Assembly (NCBI GenBank): GCA_903885525.1 | Contig: CAISJA010000199.1 | Location: 1 to 5,968, forward strand | DNA from: an uncultured Opitutaceae bacterium | GTDB taxonomy: Bacteria; Verrucomicrobiota; Verrucomicrobiia; Opitutales; Opitutaceae | Direction: 5' to 3' | Length of the DNA stretch: 5,968 bases | Part shown: positions 1-5,498 of the stretch, piece by piece | Position numbering within the stretch: position 1 is the first letter of the stretch | Layout of the letters: each line of letters opens with the position of its first letter | Notes under the pieces: model-generated | Databases searched by the model: none | What the model saw: only the letters and a program-made list of their open reading frames with translations | What the model was told of the DNA's origin: nothing | Translations under genes and position numbers: made by a program

Positions 1-243
1 AGCTCATCCCAGTTGCTCACGAACATCGTGTGACGAAGCAAGGACCACCTCAGGTAACATTTGCTGTGAGGCAACGCCCCCATCCGACACGGATTCTAGT
101 TGGCGCTGACCTCGAAACCTAATCGGCGCTGGACAAGGACGTCCAGTAATTGGACGTCCGCCAGGCCGCGTCCGGCACCCCGCCGGGCGAACAGGTGAGG
201 GTTTCGGCTGGTCATGCCGCCATAACCGGTTAACCCGGAAAGC
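1..243. other. Leading intergenic region without a supported gene
   Basis: I see no complete gene here. One plus-strand frame is open from base 3 to a TAA at 120-122, ending in residues ILVGADLET, and could be the tail of a gene that starts outside the window. An open frame of 40 codons is weak evidence in this composition, and neighbouring frames close quickly. By hand count the first 130 bases are about 55% GC, lower than the genes that follow. The segment contains a perfect inverted repeat at 137-159 and an 8-bp palindrome GGTTAACC at 228-235, just before the first gene. I could not identify a convincing promoter. Confidence 0.5.
137..159. repeat. Inverted repeat with self-palindromic arms (GGACGTCC)
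   Basis: The arms GGACGTCCA (137-145) and TGGACGTCC (151-159) are perfect reverse complements separated by GTAAT. Each arm also contains the palindrome GGACGTCC, so the site can be read either as a 9-bp hairpin or as two identical palindromes 15 bp apart. A third copy of GGACGTCC lies at 653-660, upstream of the next plus-strand gene. A dimeric regulator binding these sites is an inference. A plain hairpin or a dispersed repeat unit would look the same. Confidence 0.55.
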
Positions 244-552
244 ATGTTGTCCCTTGCCGCCCTTGCCGCCCCGGAAGTCATCCGGCAGATGCCGCCCCTG
301 ACTTGGGCCAAAGCCGGGATTGCGCTTGGCGTGCTGCTCGTGGCGGCGCTGGTCCTGCGGAAAATCGCGCGGATGAACAAGCTTCTCCTCGGGATCGTGC
401 TGCTCGTGGCGTGCTCCCTTGTCTTCTTTTCCTGGGTGTACAACCGCCATGAACCGGAATTCCTCACCCCGGTGGTGGAGAAAATCGCCCCGTATTTTCC
501 TAAACCCGCTCCACCGCCACCGCCCCAGCCAGTGCCACGGTCCCGGTCCTGA
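244..552 (+). CDS. Small two-helix membrane protein of unknown function
   Basis: I do not recognise this 102-residue protein. It has two hydrophobic segments likely to span the membrane, at about residues 22-39 and 46-66, joined by a short basic turn (RKIARMNK). A roughly 35-residue tail follows, ending in a proline-rich stretch (about residues 86-98, PKPAPPPPPQPVP) and a final RSRS. Short proline-rich tails often hold extended shapes or contact partners, but the partner here is unknown. Codon third positions are strongly G/C through the hydrophobic part, which supports real coding. The ATG at 244 is preceded closely by GGAAAG, a poor ribosome site; the ATG at 289 is an alternative start that would keep both helices. 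The SLBB-domain gene follows on the same strand after 162 bp, so co-regulation is possible but not shown. Confidence 0.7.
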   Translation: MLSLAALAAPEVIRQMPPLTWAKAGIALGVLLVAALVLRKIARMNKLLLGIVLLVACSLVFFSWVYNRHEPEFLTPVVEKIAPYFPKPAPPPPPQPVPRSRS

Positions 553-585
553 CGCCGCCCGGGGACCAGGAACAAACGCCAGCAA

Positions 586-614
586 TTGACAACACTCCCG
601 CAGGGTGAAATTCT
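586..614 (+). promoter_or_regulatory. Possible promoter of the SLBB-domain gene
   Basis: A perfect -35-like hexamer TTGACA (586-591) lies 17 bp before AATTCT (609-614), which matches the -10 consensus at only three of six bases. The position, about 100 bp ahead of the ATG at 715, would leave a leader containing the GGACGTCC palindrome at 653-660. Only the -35 half is convincing. Confidence 0.25.
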
Positions 615-714
615 GGGCGCGTCGGCGTTGGGCTGACCACGGATACTCCGGCGGACGTCCCGCAACAATCTTCCGCCCCGTGGTCCCGTCCGAACGCCGC
701 AAAGCCGCCCACAC

Positions 715-1668
715 ATGAAAACCTCCATTCTCTGCGGATATTTTCTCCGGCCAGTGGGCTTGGTTGCGACCCTCTTGCTGGCCACGCCGGGTGAGGCGGC
801 CGAGTCTGCGGTCGCTCCCGAAGCTGCGGTGGGCGAAGCCAGGATCCCGGCCGAGGGGGGAGGAGCCAAGACCCCACCCGCCGCCGACAGCGCCCCCGGC
901 ACCGAGGTGTTTCCGCTGCGCAACATCAAGCCCGCAGCTCTGCTGGAGGCGATTACTCCCGTCTTGGAGCAGGTCAAGGGCCGGGCCACCATCGACCAAC
1001 GGACCCAGAGCCTGCTGGTGTCCGCCCCGCGGGGCAACATGCTCGGCCTGCGCCGGCTGGTCGAGCAGATCGACGAGGTCGCCGGCCGGAGGGACAATTT
1101 CTTCATCGTCAGTGTGCTCGGGGCGGTCACCAGCCAGGGCAGCGTCCAGATGAACCTGGACGAGCACCCCATCGTCCTCGATGCCATTGCCCGGGCGGGC
1201 GGATTCACGGCCCAGGCGGATCAGAAATCGGTCCGGCTCATCCGGCTGACGGCGGAAGGGGGCCGGATCGAGACGATCCTGACGGCGGAGATCCTGCAAA
1301 AAGGCACAAGTCCCGAACTGGCCCTGCGCCGCGGCGATATCATCTTCGTTGGGGACCAGTCAGCCTCCGCACCGGTGCCGGAGCGGGCCATCTTTGTCAC
1401 CGGAGCCGTCAACACGCCCGGCCGCATCCTTATGACAGGCGACACCATGCCGCTGACCGAGTTGATCGTCCGCGCGGGCGGCCTGAGCCGGGTGGGCAAT
1501 GGCAAATCCGTGCGTGTCACCCATCTCGATCCCGCCACCGGGAACAAATCCACCACCAGCGTGGATGTGCTGGCCCTGATGAGTGGCAGCAGCCAGCTTG
1601 GACCCCGGGCCGCGGGAGTGAATCTGGTGGCCGGCGATCTGGTGTACGTTCCCGAACGAGCCTTCTGA
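715..1668 (+). CDS. Exported protein with secretin-N-like and two SLBB domains
   Basis: This 317-residue protein begins with a Sec-type signal peptide: basic residues K2 and R12, a hydrophobic stretch at about 14-23, and likely cleavage near residues 27-29. No lipobox is visible. A low-complexity Ala/Pro/Gly linker (about 29-62) leads to a region resembling the secretin N (NolW-type) fold at about 64-120, with EVFPLRNIKPAALLEAI, then SLLVSAPRGNM, then a helix ending VEQID. Two SLBB-type domains follow, at about 129-214 (VLGAV, AIARAGGF, LRRGDIIFVGD) and 226-315 (VTGAVNTPG, LIVRAGGL, LVAGDLVYVP). SLBB domains occur in outer-membrane polysaccharide exporters such as Wza, and secretin-N domains in the periplasmic rings of secretion pores. 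The usual Poly_export domain and a C-terminal membrane helix are absent. I infer a periplasmic or outer-membrane export component. No kinase, polymerase or glycosyltransferase lies nearby in the window. The ATG at 715 is chosen because it gives a complete signal peptide; there is no clear ribosome site. Confidence 0.85.
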   Translation: MKTSILCGYFLRPVGLVATLLLATPGEAAESAVAPEAAVGEARIPAEGGGAKTPPAADSAPGTEVFPLRNIKPAALLEAITPVLEQVKGRATIDQRTQSLLVSAPRGNMLGLRRLVEQIDEVAGRRDNFFIVSVLGAVTSQGSVQMNLDEHPIVLDAIARAGGFTAQADQKSVRLIRLTAEGGRIETILTAEILQKGTSPELALRRGDIIFVGDQSASAPVPERAIFVTGAVNTPGRILMTGDTMPLTELIVRAGGLSRVGNGKSVRVTHLDPATGNKSTTSVDVLALMSGSSQLGPRAAGVNLVAGDLVYVPERAF

Positions 1669-1722
1669 TCCGGCCCTGGCCTCGCCGGCAGAACGGCGGC
1701 CGCAATTTTCGCTCCCACCGGT

Positions 1723-1737
1723 GCCGCCCCGGGCGGC
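1723..1737. terminator. GC hairpin in the convergent gap, weak terminator candidate
   Basis: GCCGCC and GGCGGC form a perfect 6-bp stem around a 3-base loop, between the converging ends of the SLBB gene (1668) and the hydrolase gene (1785). No T-run follows on either strand, so this is not a standard intrinsic terminator. GC-rich hairpins arise easily by chance in this composition. Confidence 0.2.
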
Positions 1738-1784
1738 CCTTGCTTCCGCCCACACCTTGGCGGCGCGGCGGCCGGCCGGCGGCT

Positions 1785-2771
1785 TCAGGTCAGGGCCACG
1801 AAATCGGTCCCGCCAAAAGCGAGCGTCCGGAACGCGGTTTCCGCCACATCGTGCGTCCGGCGGGCCGCCGCCAGGGCCAGCCCGGGCGCATCGATCCCCT
1901 CGTCGGTCAGCTGCCAGGTGCCGTAGTGCATGCCGAGAGAGAGCCTGGCGCCCAGCGCGAGGTGGGCGCGGACCGCCTCGTCGGGATTCAGGTGCACCGG
2001 CGCCATGAACCAGCGCGGGGCATAGGCGCCGATGGGCAGGAGGGCGAGCCCGGGCGGGCCGAGGCGGACCCGGATCGCGGAAAAGTGGCCGCCCCAGCCC
2101 GAGTCGCCGCAGAAAAACACTGCTCCCGCCGGGGTTTTCAGCATGAATCCGCCCCAGAGGGTGCGGTTGCGGTCGCCCGGCCACCGGGAGCTCCAGTGCT
2201 GCGCCGGGGTGCAGATCACGCTCAGTTGCGGATGCGCCAGCAGCGGCTGCCACCAGTCGAGTTCCACCACGGAAGCCACGCCGCGCCGCTCCAGCCAGGC
2301 CCGGTTGCCGAGCGTGGTGAGGAACTGCGGCCGGCGCTCCCGCGCCAGCCAGCGCAGGGCGGCCAGATCGAGGTGGTCGTAGTGGTTGTGGCTGAGCACG
2401 ACAAAGTCGATCCGCGGCAGCTCCGCCAGGCCGAGGGCCGACGGACGCACGCGCACCGGCCCGACCAGCCCGAACGGCCCGGCCCGGCGCGCAAACACCG
2501 GGTCGGTCAGGACGGTGAAATCCGGAAACTGGAGCAAAAAGGTGGCGTGCCCGATCAGGGTGACCGCCACCTGCCCGGAGGGAATTTCCTCCGGCAGGCG
2601 CGGGGCGGGCCCCGCCGGCACGCTCCCGGGCCAGCGTTCGCCCTGCCCGCGCAGCCGCTGCCACCACCACCTGGGCAGATCGGCGAAGGAGCGCGGCGGC
2701 AATCCGGCCGGGTTGAAAAACCGCCGGCCGTCGCAATGGTCGCTGACCGGAAATGGCGGCACACCGGACAT
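1785..2771 (-). CDS. NAPE-PLD-like metallo-beta-lactamase-fold hydrolase
   Basis: This 328-residue protein carries a full set of metallo-beta-lactamase-fold metal ligands in the arrangement of the NAPE-PLD-like branch. The signature SHNHYDHLD gives H128, H130, D132 and H133; then come H192 (in TPAQHWSSR), D223 (in CGDSGWG) and H282 (in GMHYGTWQLTDE). Other family marks are GHATFLL (74-80), LTDPVF (88-93), LDWW (171-174), PIGAYAPRWFM (246-256) and HLNPDEAV (260-267). Relatives bind two zinc ions and cleave phosphodiester or related bonds; in animals NAPE-PLD releases N-acylethanolamines from membrane lipids. The bacterial substrate is generally unknown, so no specific reaction is claimed. There is no signal peptide, and the Trp-rich N-terminal segment (about 34-47) is typical of this branch. 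GDSGW replaces the more usual GDTGY. The ATG lies 22 bp after the gmk stop, which suggests the last gene of the miaB-gmk operon, without a clear ribosome site. Confidence 0.9.
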   Translation of the reverse strand: MSGVPPFPVSDHCDGRRFFNPAGLPPRSFADLPRWWWQRLRGQGERWPGSVPAGPAPRLPEEIPSGQVAVTLIGHATFLLQFPDFTVLTDPVFARRAGPFGLVGPVRVRPSALGLAELPRIDFVVLSHNHYDHLDLAALRWLARERRPQFLTTLGNRAWLERRGVASVVELDWWQPLLAHPQLSVICTPAQHWSSRWPGDRNRTLWGGFMLKTPAGAVFFCGDSGWGGHFSAIRVRLGPPGLALLPIGAYAPRWFMAPVHLNPDEAVRAHLALGARLSLGMHYGTWQLTDEGIDAPGLALAAARRTHDVAETAFRTLAFGGTDFVALT

Positions 2772-2793
2772 CGGGAAGCCGGCCGAGCCCGGT

Positions 2794-3405
2794 TCAGCCG
2801 GCCGCGAGGCGCGCCTGGATTTTTTCCCAGATGGCGAGCAGGGATTGGAAATCCTGCTCCTTGGAACCGCTGTGGATCAGGTGGTCGTAGCTGTCCTTCT
2901 CCAGCATTTCCACGGCGGCACTGGCCATGCGGCGCTCCAGTTCGTCGGCGCTGATCGTGCCGCGCCCGAGAATCCGCTCCCGCAGCACATCAAAGGTGTC
3001 GGGCGCCACGAAGACGGTGACGAGGTGGTCCTGCAGCCGGGGATCGCGGCGGGCGGCGGCGCGGACATTGCGCACGCCCTGCACGTCGATGTTCATCACC
3101 AGATTGGTGTACGGCAGGCGGTCGAGCACGGCGGACTTGAGGGTGCCGTAGCGCGCTTCCTTGTGCACCCACGCCCATTCGAGAAACTCGTCGGCCGCCA
3201 CCTTCCGGTCAAACTCCTCCGGCGCAAGGAAATGGTAGTCCTGGCCGTCGGCCTCCTTGGGCCGGGGCGACCGCGTGGTCGCCGTGACGACCCGCTCGAA
3301 ATGGGGGACCTCCGCGACCAGGCGGTCGCTCAGGGTGCTTTTGCCGACCCCGGCGGGTCCGGCGAGAATAAGCAGGGCGGTGCGGGGTTTCGCCGTTTCA
3401 ACCAT
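2794..3405 (-). CDS. gmk: Guanylate kinase
   Basis: Guanylate kinase phosphorylates GMP to GDP with ATP in the cytoplasm, a required step to GTP, dGTP and nucleotide second messengers. At 203 residues it has the usual length. The P-loop GPAGVGKST is at 16-24, and the GMP-binding region TTRSPRPKEADGQDYHF at 43-59 supplies R45, R48 and Y57. E76 and Y86 (FLEWAWVHKEARYGT) and IDVQG (106-110, D107) complete the nucleotide-monophosphate site. The lid-like region includes ERILGRGT (143-150) and ELERRM (155-160). Two departures are visible: the P-loop has Ala where many relatives have Ser (GPSG), and the C-terminal segment reads YDHLIHSGSKEQDF (173-186) where many relatives have a VNDDL-type motif. 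The core is intact, so activity is expected. The start lies 3 bp after the stop of the upstream membrane gene and lacks a clear ribosome site, suggesting translational coupling. Confidence 0.94.
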   Translation of the reverse strand: MVETAKPRTALLILAGPAGVGKSTLSDRLVAEVPHFERVVTATTRSPRPKEADGQDYHFLAPEEFDRKVAADEFLEWAWVHKEARYGTLKSAVLDRLPYTNLVMNIDVQGVRNVRAAARRDPRLQDHLVTVFVAPDTFDVLRERILGRGTISADELERRMASAAVEMLEKDSYDHLIHSGSKEQDFQSLLAIWEKIQARLAAG

Positions 3406-3408
3406 GGT

Positions 3409-3951
3409 TCAATAGGTGAAGGCCGCGGCCGCCGTGGCGAGTCCGTAAACCAGCAGGCCCCAGCCGGCCCGGCGCGCGCGGCCGGGGACATGGAACAGCC
3501 ACGCGAAAAAATCCCGCAGCCGGTAGGGTGCCGCCGCCAGATACACGGCCAGGACCAGACCGGCGTAGACGGCGATTTTGTAGGGATAAACCTGCCAGGA
3601 AAAAACCATGTAGCCCGCATACAGCAGGTGCTCGGCGATGAGCAGGTGCAGCAGGCAGAGGCCGCGGACGGCCAAAAAATCTGGCGTCTGGAAGAAAGCC
3701 AGGACGGCGAGCACGGCGAAACCGGCCATCACCGGCCAGGGATGCTGGAAAAAAATCAGGTCGGACTCGTTCAGCCGCGACACCCGCCAGAGAAACCAGA
3801 GGGCGCCGACGCCAAAGAACAACACCGCCCCGCGGCGGGAACGGGGCAGGCGCCTGGCCGTGGAGGCGACCCGGGGATCGTTCCACAGCAGCAGCGCGCC
3901 GAGCAGCGCGAGAAAGAGGCCGGGCAGAAGCGTGGCAAGGAAGAGGGACAT
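3409..3951 (-). CDS. Polytopic membrane protein of unknown function
   Basis: I do not recognise a named family in this 180-residue protein. It is very hydrophobic, with about five or six likely membrane spans: residues 4-23, 41-57, 73-88, 95-118, 126-142 and 162-178. Basic clusters (RRLPRSRR at 33-40, RARR at 158-161) would favour the cytoplasmic side. The aromatic-rich stretch HLLYAGYMVFSWQVYPYK (108-125) stands out, as does the motif NDPRVAS after the first span; no catalytic motif is evident. The start is well supported: AGGAG at 3963-3967 on the minus strand overlaps the miaB stop codon and lies 11 bases before the ATG. The gene sits 14 bp after miaB and 3 bp before gmk, so it is almost certainly co-transcribed with both. 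Its role cannot be inferred from these neighbours alone. Confidence 0.82.
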   Translation of the reverse strand: MSLFLATLLPGLFLALLGALLLWNDPRVASTARRLPRSRRGAVLFFGVGALWFLWRVSRLNESDLIFFQHPWPVMAGFAVLAVLAFFQTPDFLAVRGLCLLHLLIAEHLLYAGYMVFSWQVYPYKIAVYAGLVLAVYLAAAPYRLRDFFAWLFHVPGRARRAGWGLLVYGLATAAAAFTY

Positions 3952-3962
3952 GGCCGGCCTTT

Positions 3963-3968
3963 CTCCTA
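3963..3968 (-). promoter_or_regulatory. Ribosome binding site overlapping the miaB stop codon
   Basis: On the minus strand the miaB stop TAG runs directly into the ribosome site, as TAGGAG, followed 11 bases later by the ATG of the membrane protein gene at 3951. This is one of the few clear Shine-Dalgarno sequences in the window. It supports both the start choice and translational coupling. Confidence 0.6.
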
Positions 3969-5393
3969 CGCTTCCGCCTTGGCTTCAATCTCCGTCTTCG
4001 GGCCGCCGGAAGCCGGGACCGCCGTGGCCAACGGGGCCTCCCCGCCGGCCGGCACCGTCTCCCCGTAGAGCACGGCGGTGGAGACCCGGGTGATTTTCAC
4101 CGGGACCAGCTCGCCGACCAGCCGCTCGGTCGCGGCCAAGTGCACGATGCGGTTGCCGCGGGTGCGGCCCATGAAGCCCAGGCCCTTCTTGTCGGGCCCC
4201 TCGACCAGCACTTCCTGGGTGGTGCCGAGCAGGGTGGCGTTGCGGCGGTCGGAATTGGCGGCGAGCAGGCCGAGCAGGATCTGGTTGCGCTCCTCCTTCA
4301 CCGGCTCCGGCACCTGCTCCGCGAGGCCGGCGGCCGGGGTCCCGCTGCGGACCGAGTATTTGAAAATGTACGCCATGTCGTAGTTGCAGGCTTCGAACAG
4401 GTCCCGGGTCTGGGCAAAATCCTCGTCGGTCTCGCCGGGAAAGCCGACGATGATGTCGGTGGAAAAATACATCTCCGGGCGGACGCGGCGGAGATCGGCG
4501 ACAATCTGCCGGTAGCGTTCGCGGGTGTAGGGCCGGTTCATCAGGCGCAAAATACGGTCGCTGCCCGACTGCAGCGGCAGGTGCACGTAGGCGCAGAGCT
4601 TCTCCAGCCGGCCATAGGCCTGGATGAGATCGTCCTTGAAGCCGCGCGGGTGCGGCGAGGTGAAGCGGAGGCGCCGGAGGCCCGGGATGGCATCGAGGCG
4701 CTCCAGCAGTTGCACGAAGGGCGTGATCCCGCCGGCATGCGGGTAGTCGCGCCGTCCGTAACTGGTGACGATCTGGCCGAGGAGGGTGATTTCGCGCACG
4801 CCGCGGCCGGCCAGCTCCTCGCACTCGCGCACGATCTCGTCCATCGGGCGCGAACGCTCGTCGCCGCGCGTTTTGGGGACGATGCAGAAGGAGCAGTCCA
4901 TGTTGCAGCCCTGCTGGATGGAGACGAAGGCGGTGACCTGCCGCTCCTCCAGCACATGCGCCGAGAGGGTGTTCTGCGAACCGGCCTCCTCCGCGATGTC
5001 GACGATGGTGCTGCCGAGGGGGACGCCGGCCTCCCGGGCGGCGCGCAGGTTGTCGAGATAGTCCGGCACCTGGTGGAATTTTTGCGTGCCCACGATCAGG
5101 TCGATGTCCGGCAGCGCATCCAGCAGCGCCGCGCCGCGGTTCTGCGCCATGCAGCCGAGGATGCCGAGGACGAAACGCGGGTTGTGCTGCTTGCGCCGCA
5201 GGAGGTTCGCCGCCTTGCCGAGGGCCTTTTGCTCGGCGAGGTCGCGGACGCTGCAGGTGTTGAGCAGCAGCACGTCGCAGGCGCTCTCATCCGCCACGAG
5301 ACGGTAACCCCGGGCGCGCAGCAGGGCCGCCACGGCCTCGCTGTCGCGCTCGTTCATCTGGCAGCCATAGGTCTTGATGTGGACGCGGTTCAT
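3966..5393 (-). CDS. miaB: tRNA-2-methylthio-N6-dimethylallyladenosine synthase
   Basis: MiaB is a radical-SAM methylthiotransferase that adds the methylthio group to i6A37 in tRNAs reading codons that begin with U, making ms2i6A and improving decoding. The 475-residue protein shows the full layout. The N-terminal UPF0004 domain has the auxiliary-cluster cysteines C11 (KTYGCQMNERDSE), C47 (NTCSVR) and C81 (GCMAQ). The radical-SAM cluster motif CNMDCSFC gives C163, C167 and C170, followed by TRGDERSRP. A C-terminal TRAM domain spans about 389-445. The start MNRVHIKTYGCQMNE matches the family; the open frame continues 133 codons upstream, but that part is not MiaB-like and overlaps the divergent nitroreductase gene. 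KTYGCQMNERDSE and CSVR favour MiaB over RimO or MtaB. GQIVTSY (206-212) replaces the common GQNVNSY. A low-complexity Ala/Pro/Glu/Lys tail of about 27 residues follows the TRAM domain. It appears to be the first gene of a four-gene operon. Confidence 0.95.
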   Translation of the reverse strand: MNRVHIKTYGCQMNERDSEAVAALLRARGYRLVADESACDVLLLNTCSVRDLAEQKALGKAANLLRRKQHNPRFVLGILGCMAQNRGAALLDALPDIDLIVGTQKFHQVPDYLDNLRAAREAGVPLGSTIVDIAEEAGSQNTLSAHVLEERQVTAFVSIQQGCNMDCSFCIVPKTRGDERSRPMDEIVRECEELAGRGVREITLLGQIVTSYGRRDYPHAGGITPFVQLLERLDAIPGLRRLRFTSPHPRGFKDDLIQAYGRLEKLCAYVHLPLQSGSDRILRLMNRPYTRERYRQIVADLRRVRPEMYFSTDIIVGFPGETDEDFAQTRDLFEACNYDMAYIFKYSVRSGTPAAGLAEQVPEPVKEERNQILLGLLAANSDRRNATLLGTTQEVLVEGPDKKGLGFMGRTRGNRIVHLAATERLVGELVPVKITRVSTAVLYGETVPAGGEAPLATAVPASGGPKTEIEAKAEA

Positions 5394-5407
5394 CCGGGGG
5401 AGGGCTC

Positions 5408-5435
5408 TACCTAGCCGGGTCCACGCTCCGGTCAA
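5408..5435 (-). promoter_or_regulatory. miaB: Possible promoter of the miaB operon
   Basis: On the minus strand TTGACC (5435-5430) matches five of six bases of the -35 consensus. After 16 bases comes TAGGTA (5413-5408), a poor -10. Transcription would begin only about 7-10 bases before the miaB ATG, giving an almost leaderless message. That fits the lack of a Shine-Dalgarno sequence but is not proof. Confidence 0.25.
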
Positions 5436-5454
5436 CGCATGAACGACCAGGCGT

Positions 5455-5483
5455 TTGCCTTTTCCTAGAAACAGGTTTATCAC
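5455..5483 (+). promoter_or_regulatory. Possible promoter of the nitroreductase gene
   Basis: TTGCCT (5455-5460) and TATCAC (5478-5483) each match four of six consensus bases with a 17-bp spacer. They lie in the 105-bp divergent gap, 15 bp before the ATG at 5499. The match is modest and the motif could be chance. Confidence 0.25.
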
Positions 5484-5498
5484 CCGCGGTTCATCTCT

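Noticed and set aside
3..122. Plus-strand open frame ending in ILVGADLET, possible tail of an upstream gene
   Set aside because: It is only 39 residues with no recognisable motif, which is within chance for this composition. It is noted in the intergenic entry but not called as a gene.
110..132. Short direct repeat GGCGCTGAC / GGCGCTGGAC as an attachment site
   Set aside because: The repeats are too short and imperfect, and no integrase or tRNA gene lies nearby.
4..1299. Minus-strand open frame of 431 codons over the left genes
   Set aside because: It is antisense to the two-helix membrane gene and the SLBB gene, which have signal-peptide, membrane and domain evidence. The antisense product shows only low-complexity Arg/Gly/Pro sequence.
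1771..1780. Palindrome GCCGGCCGGC next to the hydrolase stop codon
   Set aside because: It is a simple G/C alternation in very GC-rich DNA with no T-run and no partner copy, so it is not a supportable terminator or site.
2386..4068. Long plus-strand open frame of 560 codons opposite the hydrolase, gmk and the membrane gene
   Set aside because: It spans three well-supported minus-strand genes, has no family-like motif and is rich in Gly/Arg/Pro, as antisense frames in GC-rich DNA usually are.
4140..5414. Plus-strand open frame of 424 codons opposite miaB
   Set aside because: It is antisense to a clear miaB with all catalytic cysteines, and its composition is that of a shadow frame.
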